DNA of 64,000 bases, taken from assembly GCA_002173095.1 (NCBI GenBank), contig NHBK01000010.1, positions 78,371 through 142,370 on the forward strand. Reading direction: 5' to 3'. Under the pieces are notes generated by a model that was not told the DNA's origin, did no database searches, and saw nothing but the letters and a program-made list of their open reading frames with translations. The translations under genes were made by a program, and so were the position numbers. This DNA comes from Hyphomonadaceae bacterium TMED5. Lineage in GTDB: Bacteria > Pseudomonadota > Alphaproteobacteria > Caulobacterales > Hyphomonadaceae. The first letter of the stretch is position 1. Each line of letters starts with the position of its first letter. Below, in pieces: positions 8,750 to 16,463 of this stretch.

Positions 8750-9492
8750 TGCGCCTCTGTGGTCTGCTCACATTGGCGGCTTTGCTTCTGTCAGCCTGTG
8801 GGCAGGATATCAGGGATGACTGGTTACGCGGCGAACAAGGCCGTGTCGCCCGCGTCATAGATGGTGACAGCCTGGTGCTCGAAACCGGGCTGGTCGTACG
8901 CCTTGTCAGCGTTGAAGCCCCTGCTTTTGCGTGGAATGAGCGGCTCGAACACCCTTATGCTGAACAGTCAAAGCGGGCGCTGGAACGCCTCACCCTAGGT
9001 CGGGAGGTACAGCTCTACTATCCCGGCATGACAGAAGACCGATATGAGCGCGCACTCGCGCAGGTCTATGTTTCGCCCGAAGCAGGCGACGACATCTGGG
9101 TCAATCTGGAAATGATTGAGCGCGGCGCCGCATGGGTGCGGCTCTATGCCGATACGGCGGGGGGCAGCGAATTACTTCTGGACGCAGAAGACAGGGCGCG
9201 CATGACCGAAACTGGCCTTTGGGAGCGTTACTCACCATTCCATACACCAGACGAGATCGCGCGGCTGGACGGCGAATTTGCAATCACACAGGGACGTCTG
9301 GTGTATGAAGAGCTTTCGGATGGAAGCTGCGAATATCAGCTGGCAGGCGAGCCATTGCGCGCAGAATATGACAGCCCGTTCGGCGACTGCCTTGAAAACA
9401 GCGAAGGCGAAGTGGAGCTGCGAGGCTGGATACGAAATGGAACGATATATGTCGGCGCGCCGCAGAATATCCGTTCGCTTCCCGCCCTTTAG
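8749..9492 (+). CDS. thermonuclease-like (SNase fold) lipoprotein
   Basis: A 247-residue protein with a lipoprotein signal (MRLCGLLTLAALLLSACGQ, lipid on Cys17). The staphylococcal-nuclease fold spans about 30-160: RVARVIDGDSLVLETGLVVRLVSVEAP, YAEQSKRALERL, YERALAQVYV, NLEMIERGAAWV. The usual catalytic Asp/Arg/Glu pattern is only partly kept (RLVSVEAP where nucleases have R-x2-GIDAP), so activity is uncertain. The C-terminal 80 residues may be an OB-like domain. It is probably anchored in the envelope. Its stop overlaps that of convergent rpoH by three bases. Confidence 0.88.
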   Translation: MRLCGLLTLAALLLSACGQDIRDDWLRGEQGRVARVIDGDSLVLETGLVVRLVSVEAPAFAWNERLEHPYAEQSKRALERLTLGREVQLYYPGMTEDRYERALAQVYVSPEAGDDIWVNLEMIERGAAWVRLYADTAGGSELLLDAEDRARMTETGLWERYSPFHTPDEIARLDGEFAITQGRLVYEELSDGSCEYQLAGEPLRAEYDSPFGDCLENSEGEVELRGWIRNGTIYVGAPQNIRSLPAL

Positions 9493-10376
9493 GCTTCAGG
9501 AAGTATCCCTGCCGCTTCAGGGTCGCCGACAATTTCACCAAGCACTGAACGCAGCTTATTAAGCGCGGCTTGCTCGATCTGGCGAACGCGTTCCTTGGAA
9601 ATACCAAGCTCCTGGCCCAGCGCTTCCAGCGTCTCAGTGTTCTCAGTCAGGCGCCGACGGCGAATAATCACCTGCTCTCGTTCCGTCAGACGAGACATGG
9701 CCTCGCGCACCCATTGAGATCGCTGCTCTCCGTCATGCACGCGCGTATAGGCTTCTTCCGGTGTCTCTGCATCATCGGGAATAAGGTCCTGATACTGCGA
9801 ACCACCATCCTCACCAATCGGCAGATTCAATGAACGGTCAGAGGCTGACATGCGCGCCGCCATCTTCTCGACCTCAGCTTCTTTCACGCCAAGCTCTGTC
9901 GCAATGAAGGCCGTCGATTCCGCCGAAAGTGTTTCGTCATTCAGATCATCGATCTGGGCGCGAATACGTTTAAGATTGAAGAATAGAGATTTCTGCGCCG
10001 CTGTTGTGCCCGTACGCACAATGGACCAGTTCCGCAGAACATAATCCTGTATCGAGGCGCGTATCCACCAGGTCGCATAGGTGGAAAAGCGAACTTCGCG
10101 GGACGGTTCAAACCGAGCAGCCGCCTGCATCAGGCCAATATTGCCTTCCTGAATGAGGTCACTGATTGGCAGACCATAATGACGAAATTTCCCGGCAATC
10201 GAAATCACCAGGCGCATATACGCCATAGTCAGATCATGTAATGCCGCTTCGTCTTCATTCTCGCGCCAGTCGCGCGCGAGCTTGGCCTCCTGGTCGGCCT
10301 CAAGCAGAGGCCGCGCCATAGCGGCTTTGACAAAGCGCCGGTCTGCAGCGGGATTCGACAAATCGCTAACGGACAT
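9489..10376 (-). CDS. rpoH: heat-shock sigma factor RpoH (sigma-32)
   Basis: RpoH directs RNA polymerase to heat-shock promoters. The 295-residue protein contains region 2 (DLIQEGNIGLMQAAARFEPSREVRFSTYATWWIRASIQDYVLRNW, about 78-120), the RpoH box AQKSLFFNLKR that separates RpoH from other group-3 sigmas, and region 4 with the helix-turn-helix LGISKERVRQIE near the C-terminus. In alphaproteobacteria RpoH levels are set by heat and by DnaK/FtsH. Here its AGGAG lies inside a perfect hairpin directly upstream of the ATG (described separately). carD lies 64 bases upstream on the same strand. Confidence 0.96.
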   Translation of the reverse strand: MSVSDLSNPAADRRFVKAAMARPLLEADQEAKLARDWRENEDEAALHDLTMAYMRLVISIAGKFRHYGLPISDLIQEGNIGLMQAAARFEPSREVRFSTYATWWIRASIQDYVLRNWSIVRTGTTAAQKSLFFNLKRIRAQIDDLNDETLSAESTAFIATELGVKEAEVEKMAARMSASDRSLNLPIGEDGGSQYQDLIPDDAETPEEAYTRVHDGEQRSQWVREAMSRLTEREQVIIRRRRLTENTETLEALGQELGISKERVRQIEQAALNKLRSVLGEIVGDPEAAGILPEA

Positions 10377-10405
10377 ACGTATCTCCTGTTCTATAGGAGA
10401 TACGT
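10377..10405 (-). promoter_or_regulatory. 11-bp hairpin enclosing the rpoH ribosome-binding site
   Basis: On the minus strand, ACGTATCTCCT is followed by a seven-base loop and then AGGAGATACGT, a perfect 11-bp inverted repeat. The 3' arm holds the rpoH Shine-Dalgarno AGGAG, and the arm ends at the base just before the ATG at 10376. In the mRNA the 5' arm CUCCU would mask AGGAG. This arrangement is like an RNA thermometer. The same dyad could also act as a DNA operator; the sequence alone does not decide. Confidence 0.7.
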
Positions 10406-10440
10406 TGTCTCAATTAGCTTGGATCACCTTTTAGGTGGGA

Positions 10441-10959
10441 TTAGGCCGCTTTTTTAGCGAGAGACGTTGTCAGTTTCTCAATAGCTTCGTCGCGTTCGAT
10501 GTTTTCGACTGCGGCAAGCTCGCGGGCCATACGGTCCAGAGCAGATTCATAGAGCTGACGCTCAGAATAAGATTGCTCTGGCTGGTCTTCAGCACGGTGC
10601 AGGTCGCGCACCACTTCAGCGATTGAAATCAGATCACCCGAGTTGATCTTTGCTTCGTATTCCTGAGCACGACGGCTCCACATGGTACGTTTGATGCGAG
10701 CGCGGCCACCCAGCGTGCGCAGTGCATCGTCAACCAGTTTAGATCCGGCAAGAGCGCGCATGCCAGAAGCAACAGCGCGAGCGGTCGGAACGCGGAGGAT
10801 CATTTTGTCCTGCTCAAATGAAACGACATAGACTTCAAGCTCAATGCCAGCGACTGATTCTTTTTCAATGCCGGTGATGCTGCCGACACCGTGAGCCGGG
10901 TAAACGACGTGTTGACCGACTTCGAACGCTGCTTTGTTGTCTTGAGCTCGTTTTGCCAT
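10441..10959 (-). CDS. carD: CarD/CdnL-type transcription factor
   Basis: CarD-family proteins bind the RNA polymerase beta subunit and stabilise open complexes, notably at rRNA promoters. From the start at 10959 the protein is 172 residues. The N-terminal RNAP-interacting Tudor-like domain reads FEVGQHVVYPAHGVGSITGIEKESVAG, and LRVPTARAVASGMRAL opens the linker. The C-terminal helical domain contains TMWSRRAQEYEAKINSGDLISIAEVVRDLHR with the conserved Trp, a typical CdnL feature. GAGAGG lies about ten bases before the chosen start. It precedes rpoH on the same strand. A CtrA-like box lies about 90 bases upstream. Confidence 0.94.
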   Translation of the reverse strand: MAKRAQDNKAAFEVGQHVVYPAHGVGSITGIEKESVAGIELEVYVVSFEQDKMILRVPTARAVASGMRALAGSKLVDDALRTLGGRARIKRTMWSRRAQEYEAKINSGDLISIAEVVRDLHRAEDQPEQSYSERQLYESALDRMARELAAVENIERDEAIEKLTTSLAKKAA

Positions 10960-11048
10960 CTTTTTATTACCTCTCAACGCAAACATATACGCGCCAACAG
11001 CCAACTCATCCAATCGAGACAGGATCTTGATTGGTAGCGTTAAGCGTT

Positions 11049-11064
11049 GTTAACCTTTCGTTAA
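11049..11064 (-). promoter_or_regulatory. candidate CtrA box upstream of carD
   Basis: Read on the minus strand this is TTAACGAAAGGTTAAC, which fits the CtrA consensus TTAA-N7-TTAAC exactly. A third TTAA half-site lies at 11040-11043. The box is 90 bases upstream of the carD start and in the same orientation. CtrA is the cell-cycle regulator of Caulobacter and relatives; the ctrA gene itself is not in this window. Confidence 0.5.
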
Positions 11065-11081
11065 GAAAATATCGCGCGGGC

Positions 11082-11095
11082 GTGCTATATAGCAC
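11082..11095. promoter_or_regulatory. 14-bp perfect palindrome upstream of carD
   Basis: GTGCTATATAGCAC is perfectly symmetric. It lies 18 bases from the CtrA-like box, further from carD. It could be a regulator site; no regulator gene is adjacent to suggest which. Confidence 0.4.
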
Positions 11096-11211
11096 AAAAG
11101 TTATCAAAAGAATAGTACCCAGCGTCTGTATGACGATTCAGTATTCACTTCGTCTGTTCGCGGGCAGATCGGCCCGCCTACGCCTGAACTCTATTATAGC
11201 CCAAAAATAGC

Positions 11212-11243
11212 AAAAACGCCAATGCGCTATACATTGGCGTTTT
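11212..11243 (-). terminator. strong terminator after fdxA
   Basis: AAAACGCCAATG pairs perfectly with CATTGGCGTTTT around a seven-base loop. In the fdxA direction the 3' arm ends in five T residues. It lies 40 bases after the fdxA stop and separates fdxA from carD. Confidence 0.9.
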
Positions 11244-11282
11244 GAGAGCTCTCAATGGAGCAGATTTCTAGTCTTATAAAAG

Positions 11283-11624
11283 CTAGGTGCCCGTGCCCGG
11301 CTTTTCAGAGAAGTACTTCTCGTACTTACCCTTCTCTTCAGCGAACTTATCCCGGTCAGCCGGCGGTGTTCCCATGAGGGTAATATTCGGCCAGACCTCA
11401 GCAAATTTGGAGTTGATCTTCAGCCATTTGCCGTCCGGCTCATCCTCTGTATCAGGCACAATTGCCTCAACTGGGCATTCCGGTTCACACACGCCGCAAT
11501 CAATACATTCGTCCGGATGAATAACGAGGAAGTTTTCGCCCTCATAGAAACAATCAACCGGACAAACTTCGACACAATCCATGTATTTACACTTAATACA
11601 GGCATCAGTGACGATATAAGTCAT
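11283..11624 (-). CDS. fdxA: seven-iron ferredoxin FdxA
   Basis: A 113-residue cytoplasmic electron carrier with one [3Fe-4S] and one [4Fe-4S] cluster. The cysteine pattern is Cys9-x2-Cys12-x4-Cys17-x3-Cys21 and Cys40-x2-Cys43-x2-Cys46-x3-Cys50, with the second motif in [17 protein letters not shown]. The C-terminal extension ([21 protein letters not shown]) is typical of the FdxA group. The carD, fdxA, S4-domain and helicase gene order recurs in Caulobacter relatives, from memory. A strong terminator follows. Confidence 0.96.
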   Translation of the reverse strand: MTYIVTDACIKCKYMDCVEVCPVDCFYEGENFLVIHPDECIDCGVCEPECPVEAIVPDTEDEPDGKWLKINSKFAEVWPNITLMGTPPADRDKFAEEKGKYEKYFSEKPGTGT

Positions 11625-11688
11625 TCAAACATTCTCCGAGCATTTGCAGGTGGTCACATGCGACCGCAATGCCAGAAAGTCAATTGAG

Positions 11689-12141
11689 TTAAGCTAAAGA
11701 CTGCTGTTCTGCTCGCTGTCTGGCCTCAGCGCGATCACGATCGGCCACATGAAGCAATGATGCGACGTGACGAACGAAGGCATCCTCGAAAGGACACTTC
11801 TCTCCGTCAGCCAGGGTCACATAATAAAGCCCCTCAACAAATGAGATGCGGTTCTCGATCGGCAGCTCTTTCACCAGCGTTGTGAACTGGTGCGCGCCCG
11901 TCGCCTGTTCAGCCAGATCTTCAGCCTCATCGAGGATATCCCCCGCCTCTTCCAGACTGATGTTAAAAGTCTTGATCAGCACTTCGGTAATCCGTGTGCT
12001 TTCAATCTCCGCGTAAATGCCGTCTGTCAGCGCTGTTTCAACGAGCAGCGCAGCAGCAGCGACTTTCGGGTCCTCTGTACGGCCCGCATTAGCTTCAGGT
12101 TCAGACTCTGACCCAAAGAGTGATTTCAACCAGCTCAGCAT
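11689..12141 (-). CDS. TerB-like helical protein
   Basis: A 150-residue cytoplasmic protein of the TerB tellurite-resistance fold: KVAAAALLVETALTDGIYAEIESTRITEVLIKTFNISLEEAGDILDEAE, then FVEGLYYVTLADGEKCPFEDAFVRHVASLLHV. TerB-like domains are helical and acidic and bind metal or protein partners; stand-alone members of this type usually have nothing to do with tellurite. The start at 12141 follows AAGGA at seven bases and gives MLSWLKSLFG; an upstream TTG/GTG-type extension is less likely. It lies between fdxA and the S4-domain gene. Confidence 0.85.
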   Translation of the reverse strand: MLSWLKSLFGSESEPEANAGRTEDPKVAAAALLVETALTDGIYAEIESTRITEVLIKTFNISLEEAGDILDEAEDLAEQATGAHQFTTLVKELPIENRISFVEGLYYVTLADGEKCPFEDAFVRHVASLLHVADRDRAEARQRAEQQSLA

Positions 12142-12193
12142 TTGAATGTCCTTGAACTTCCCGGGAAAAAACGACAGCACTTGATCGATCACG

Positions 12194-12490
12194 TCAACCC
12201 TGCTCGCCGGTTTCCTCTGTCAGTGTGTCATAGAAACCCTGTGCTTCGGCAGCAGGTCCGCGACGCGCAGGCAAACCGAGCACGCGCACGGTTAAGACCT
12301 GCCCCCGCGCGCGAAAGGTGAGGACATCGCCCTCACACACTGTCGCGCCCGGTTTCTGGGATTTGCGCACCATGCCGGTCCGGTCAATGCGTACGCCCTT
12401 TTGAGACACCGCTTTGGCGGCGTCTGCGCGCATTTTGAAAAACCGTGTTCGCCACAGCCAGATATCGAGACGCTGTTCGGTCTCGTCCAA
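12194..12490 (-). CDS. S4 domain RNA-binding protein (HslR-like)
   Basis: A 98-residue protein made of one S4 domain: QRLDIWLWRTRFFKMRADAAKAVSQKGVRIDRTGMVRKSQKPGATVCEGDVLTF. This resembles HslR/Hsp15, a heat-shock protein that binds 50S subunits carrying stalled nascent chains. The start codon is apparently TTG, since the frame has no ATG before the domain. The gene starts six bases after the helicase stop codon, so the two are probably cotranscribed. Confidence 0.9.
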   Translation of the reverse strand: MDETEQRLDIWLWRTRFFKMRADAAKAVSQKGVRIDRTGMVRKSQKPGATVCEGDVLTFRARGQVLTVRVLGLPARRGPAAEAQGFYDTLTEETGEQG

Positions 12491-12495
12491 GGCAA

Positions 12496-15342
12496 TCAGC
12501 TCTTAGGCGTTTCGGGTTCAGAACCACCTTCGGCAGGAGGCGTTTCCGGGGCCGCAGGCGTTTCTACTGGCGCAGCTGTGTCCGGTGTCACCACAGGCGT
12601 TTCAACGCTCGCGTCTTCAACCTTCACCTCTGGCTCAGTCGCAGCAGCTTCAGGCTTTGCGGCCTTTGGCTTTTTCTTCTTCGGCTTCGGCTTAGGCTTT
12701 GGTTCTGGTGGCAGAAGCGAAGCCAGAGCAGCGAACGGATTATCCGGGTCCTGCTTGCGAGCTTCAGCGCGTTCAGCTGCCCGCGCCTTGGCCTGACCGC
12801 GCTGGTCATTGCGTTGCGGGCGATTACCGCCCTTGCCTGTCGCCGCCTTGCCGCGACCTGTTGGACGCAGACCACCTTCGCGGTTTGGCGGGCCTTTGCG
12901 CGGACCACGATCCGGACGACCTTCCGGGCGAGCACGCGCTTTAAAGCGCCAATTCTTCACCGCACCGGTTTCAGCATCATGTTCAGCAGGTGCCAGACCA
13001 TAATCTTTCAGCACTTCAACGAAGGCTTCTCCCGGACAGGACACAACTGAAGCCAACTCAGCTGGAATTTCGAACAGGTTCTTGCCCGCTTCCTTGCGGC
13101 GCTTATCGATTTCCCAGGCCAGACGTTCAGCAAGGTCGGCGCGGATCGCACGCGGACCAAACTTGATATAGCCCTGATTGTTGAGCGCAGCGTCGCTCCA
13201 GCCCACTTCTACGGGGAATGAGCCTGCGCCCGTTGGCGCGATCATCACATCGGTATCATTGAAGACAGAGAATAGACGCGCGATCAGAGCCTGTTGCGCA
13301 GGCTTTGTCGTTTCCGGCGCATAAGCCGCCACACGGCCTGCACGAATGCCCCAGCCTTTCAACGCTTCACGTTCTTCAGCAGACAAACGAACCGGTGGCT
13401 CATCCTTGCGCAGATCGATCGATGCACCGGATTCCAGAACCCGATACGCCAGACCACGCGCAACGCCCGGAAGCTCTGCATCATTCAGCTGTCGCTTAAG
13501 CGCCAGAAGCGCAGGCAGAAGCTTTGCAGAATATTCGGTGACATAGCTCTCGCAGCGCGCACGCGCAGCTTCGCGTTCTTCCGGCGCGGAATCTTCTGCA
13601 CCAATGAGTTCAGCGCGCGGCGACAGCCAGTCCGCACCTTTTGTCAGGCGCGCGACAGGTTTGTCCGCATACAGCACCTGGCCATAATCATTGATAGCAA
13701 ACGCAACCAGATCCGCTTTCGCGATGTCTGACAGTCTTTGAGAGAGAACGGGTTTCAGAGCCTGTAGCGCAGCATTGCGCACAGCTTTACCTTCAATGGT
13801 CTTCGCATCTGTCACAGGACGGAATACCAATCCTTCAAGATGACCGACCACATGGCCTTCAATCGTGATCTCACCGTTATCGCCAAATCCGGCTTCCATT
13901 GCATCCTCTCGGCTGAGCCCTCGCATTAATGCGGTGGTTCTCTTGTCTACAAAGCGAAGAGTCAAACACTCATGAAGAGCATCTGACAAAAGATCTTCTA
14001 TTTCTCGCGTCTGGGCGCGCCAGCTTTCAGCATCTTCGACCCAGTCCGACCGGTTGGCGGCATACGTCCAAGTGCGGATTGCTGCAAGTCGCGTCTGTAA
14101 TACATCCAGATCGCCTTCAGTGGAACGCAAACGTGAAAGAGCGGTTTCCATCCAGTCGCAAGAAAGCCGCGCGCCCGGTTCTGCGAGCTGAGACCAGAGC
14201 GATTGTACCACACGTAAATGCCCGTCAACGCCCGTACGCCGGAAATCTGGCAGACAGCATAAATCCCAAAGCCGTTTCACATGTGCCGGGGAGCGCGTCG
14301 CTGTCTGAACATCTGTATCCATAGCCAGACGGCGTAATGTCGCTTCGTCCAGCGCATCCGGCGTCTGGCGCAGAATGGACTCGCCAGATGGCATTGTCAG
14401 TGAACGGAGTAATTGGTCAATCGACTTATAGGACAGATCATAATTGCGCCATTGGATCTGTTCCACAGGCTCGAAATTATGCGCTTCAATGCAAGCGACC
14501 ATTTCTTCATCGAAGGGCAGGCAGTCCGCTGTCTCGCCAAATGTACCATCGGTGCGGAACCGCCCGGCCCGACCCGCAATCTGCCCGGCCTCTGTGGATG
14601 TGAGCTGACGCCTGCGCCGCCCGTCAAACTTTGCGCGCGATGCAAAAGCGATGTGTTCCACATCCAGATTAAGCCCCATGCCGATGGCATCTGTCGCGAC
14701 CAGATAATCCACCTCGCCGGACTGATACATCTCCACCTGCGCATTGCGGGTGCGCGGGCTGAGCGCGCCCATCACCACCGCTGAACCACCGCGCTGGCGC
14801 TTTAGCAGCTCAGCAATGGCGTACACTTCGTCTGCAGAAAACGCGACAATCGCCGAACGCTTCGGCAATTTCGTGATCTTTGTCGGGCCCGTATAAGTCA
14901 GCTCGGAAAAACGCTCTCTATGCGTTGTGTCGACATCCAGCCCCAGCTTGTGCAGCGCATTTCGCATAGGCTCAGAGCCGAGCAGAAGCGTTTCATGCAC
15001 GCCGCGCGCATGCAGAAGGCGATGCGTAAAAACGTGACCACGATCCGGGTCTGAGGCGAGCTGAATTTCATCGACGGCGAGAAAATCCACCTTCTGCGAT
15101 AAGGGCATAGCCTCTACCGTGCAGATGAAATAGCGTGCCTTTTCCGGCCAGATGCGCTCTTCGCCGGTCACCAGCGCAACCGCAGCCTCGCCCTTGCGAG
15201 CGACCACTTTGTCGTAAATCTCGCGGGCAAGCAGGCGCAAAGGCAAGCCGATCATGCCCGACCGATAAGCCAGCATGCGTTCCAGCGCGTAATGCGTTTT
15301 TCCGGTATTTGTCGGGCCGAGCACGGCCACGAGCTTGCTCAT
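12496..15342 (-). CDS. SUV3-like superfamily 2 RNA helicase
   Basis: A 948-residue protein similar to mitochondrial SUV3, the RNA helicase of the degradosome. The N-terminus carries Walker A GPTNTGKTHYAL (9-20) and DEIQ at 91-94, then motif VMGALSPRTRNAQVEMYQSGEVDYLVATDAIGMGLNLDVEHIAFASRAKFDG and QIAGRAGRF. A C-terminal SUV3 region follows, and the last 140 residues form a low-complexity tail rich in Lys, Pro, Ala and Glu, ending in PETPKS. It probably acts on RNA in the cytoplasm. Bacterial SUV3 homologues are common in alphaproteobacteria. It heads the S4-TerB-fdxA run. Confidence 0.93.
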   Translation of the reverse strand: MSKLVAVLGPTNTGKTHYALERMLAYRSGMIGLPLRLLAREIYDKVVARKGEAAVALVTGEERIWPEKARYFICTVEAMPLSQKVDFLAVDEIQLASDPDRGHVFTHRLLHARGVHETLLLGSEPMRNALHKLGLDVDTTHRERFSELTYTGPTKITKLPKRSAIVAFSADEVYAIAELLKRQRGGSAVVMGALSPRTRNAQVEMYQSGEVDYLVATDAIGMGLNLDVEHIAFASRAKFDGRRRRQLTSTEAGQIAGRAGRFRTDGTFGETADCLPFDEEMVACIEAHNFEPVEQIQWRNYDLSYKSIDQLLRSLTMPSGESILRQTPDALDEATLRRLAMDTDVQTATRSPAHVKRLWDLCCLPDFRRTGVDGHLRVVQSLWSQLAEPGARLSCDWMETALSRLRSTEGDLDVLQTRLAAIRTWTYAANRSDWVEDAESWRAQTREIEDLLSDALHECLTLRFVDKRTTALMRGLSREDAMEAGFGDNGEITIEGHVVGHLEGLVFRPVTDAKTIEGKAVRNAALQALKPVLSQRLSDIAKADLVAFAINDYGQVLYADKPVARLTKGADWLSPRAELIGAEDSAPEEREAARARCESYVTEYSAKLLPALLALKRQLNDAELPGVARGLAYRVLESGASIDLRKDEPPVRLSAEEREALKGWGIRAGRVAAYAPETTKPAQQALIARLFSVFNDTDVMIAPTGAGSFPVEVGWSDAALNNQGYIKFGPRAIRADLAERLAWEIDKRRKEAGKNLFEIPAELASVVSCPGEAFVEVLKDYGLAPAEHDAETGAVKNWRFKARARPEGRPDRGPRKGPPNREGGLRPTGRGKAATGKGGNRPQRNDQRGQAKARAAERAEARKQDPDNPFAALASLLPPEPKPKPKPKKKKPKAAKPEAAATEPEVKVEDASVETPVVTPDTAAPVETPAAPETPPAEGGSEPETPKS

Positions 15343-15434
15343 AGGGAGAATTTCCAGAGTTCTTATCTCTGGACTGACCTAAAGGTCGGCCTGAATTGAA
15401 GCAAGAGCAATTCGACTTACGGGCTGATAACTAC

Positions 15435-15459
15435 TCAGCTGCCTGCGCGTGATGCAATT
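15435..15459. repeat. 25-bp direct repeat, copy 1
   Basis: Identical over 25 bases to 16468-16492, the 3' end of the PH-domain gene. Read on the minus strand it encodes LHHAQAA, here followed by Glu and a TAG stop, whereas copy 2 is followed by Glu and TGA. It therefore looks like a second, detached 3' end of that gene, or an attachment-site-like target. Confidence 0.9.
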
Positions 15460-15577
15460 TTCTTTTACCTTTCGGTCGAAATGAATCGAGCCTTCTTTTT
15501 ATTTAGAAGGCGTATCTTCTTTTGCAAACTACAACTACAAAACAACAGGGCAGCTTCGGTATAAAAGGCACAAGTCA

Positions 15578-15697
15578 ATGACTAAAAAGCACCCCTCGAG
15601 CACAGACCACTCATTGCTGGATTCAATAATTCATAAGCCGAAAGAGGCATCACTTGCGTTCAAAGTTAATGCAAAAAGCAACTTTTCATTGCCCTGA
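15578..15697 (+). CDS. possible 39-aa protein in the AT-rich insert
   Basis: The frame begins MTKKHPSSTDHS and ends in FSLP, with AAAGG nine bases before the ATG. It is hydrophilic, basic at the N-terminus and matches nothing I recognise. It lies 70 bases upstream of the sulfotransferase and could be a leader or chance frame. Confidence 0.3.
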   Translation: MTKKHPSSTDHSLLDSIIHKPKEASLAFKVNAKSNFSLP

Positions 15698-15766
15698 TTT
15701 AATCATGCCCGCGACGGCACATCAGTTTAAGCATAAAACTGTCAGTGCAAAATTCCGGGGGCGACT

Positions 15767-16444
15767 GTGGCTACAGCTTTTATAAATTTGAAAAATGCAA
15801 TCAGTCAGGTGAAAAATCCGGACGTAAAGATCTTTTTTATCGGATTTAACAAATGCGGCACAACTTCTTTTCACCGCTTATTATCAAAGAGTGGTATCAA
15901 GTCTGCACACTGGCGATTCAAGAAACACTCTCTCGTTTCTGACAGACCCAATCGCCTTTTGTCATCGGAATACCGATACCTCGCGCTTGAAATGGATTGC
16001 GCTCAAACCACCAATGATTTGCATGAGTTTTGCAAGGCTTTCACCGCCTTCTCTGATATTTTCTATTTTTCTGAGACAGTACAACTTGAAAAAATTCTTG
16101 ACTTCGAAGCAATGCACGAAGCGTTTCCTAAGTCATACTTCATCCTGAATGATAGGAACGAAGATAATTGGATCAAATCAAGGTTGAACCATAGAGGAGG
16201 CGACCTTATTCGTCGAGCAATGGCCTTTAGCCGCAAATCAGAGCGCGAAGTCGTTGACCAATGGCGAGAGACGCGCCAGGTTCACTACCAAAATGTCCGG
16301 TCCTTTTTTGCGGAAAAAAAACAATTCCTTCATTTTGATATCGAACGAGACCACATTACAAAATTTTGCAAATTTGTTTCACCACATTTCGATATTGATG
16401 AAGCATCTTGGGGAAACGAAAACAAAACCCGAGATTCCAAGTGA
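15767..16444 (+). CDS. sulfotransferase family protein
   Basis: A 225-residue protein with both PAPS-binding motifs of sulfotransferases. The 5'-phosphosulfate loop is FFIGFNKCGTTSFHRLL (23-39), and the 3'-phosphate motif is YFILNDRNEDNWIKSRL (124-140). The acceptor is unknown; such enzymes modify sugars, lipids or proteins. The start is GTG with GGGGG about six bases upstream. The DNA is AT-rich (40 G+C in the 120 bases 15781-15900), unlike the neighbours, and the gene lies between two 25-bp direct repeats. It is probably an acquired gene. No PAPS synthesis genes are near. Confidence 0.85.
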   Translation: MATAFINLKNAISQVKNPDVKIFFIGFNKCGTTSFHRLLSKSGIKSAHWRFKKHSLVSDRPNRLLSSEYRYLALEMDCAQTTNDLHEFCKAFTAFSDIFYFSETVQLEKILDFEAMHEAFPKSYFILNDRNEDNWIKSRLNHRGGDLIRRAMAFSRKSEREVVDQWRETRQVHYQNVRSFFAEKKQFLHFDIERDHITKFCKFVSPHFDIDEASWGNENKTRDSK

Positions 16445-16463
16445 AAAATTGTCGTGACTTGGT

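Larger units (their letters stand above)
10960..11282. other. carD upstream region and fdxA terminator region
   Basis: About 320 bases with no gene. It holds the CtrA-like box at 11049-11064, a 14-bp perfect palindrome (GTGCTATATAGCAC) at 11082-11095 and the strong fdxA terminator at 11212-11243. The carD promoter should lie between the palindrome and 10959. Confidence 0.6.
15343..15766. other. AT-rich intergenic region holding one copy of the 25-bp repeat
   Basis: About 420 bases between the helicase start and the sulfotransferase. It contains the first copy of a 25-bp repeat (15435-15459), a stem GCCTTCT/AGAAGGC at 15490-15511 and a 39-codon open frame at 15578-15697. Base composition falls sharply after about 15460. 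The helicase promoter should lie before 15435. Confidence 0.6.
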
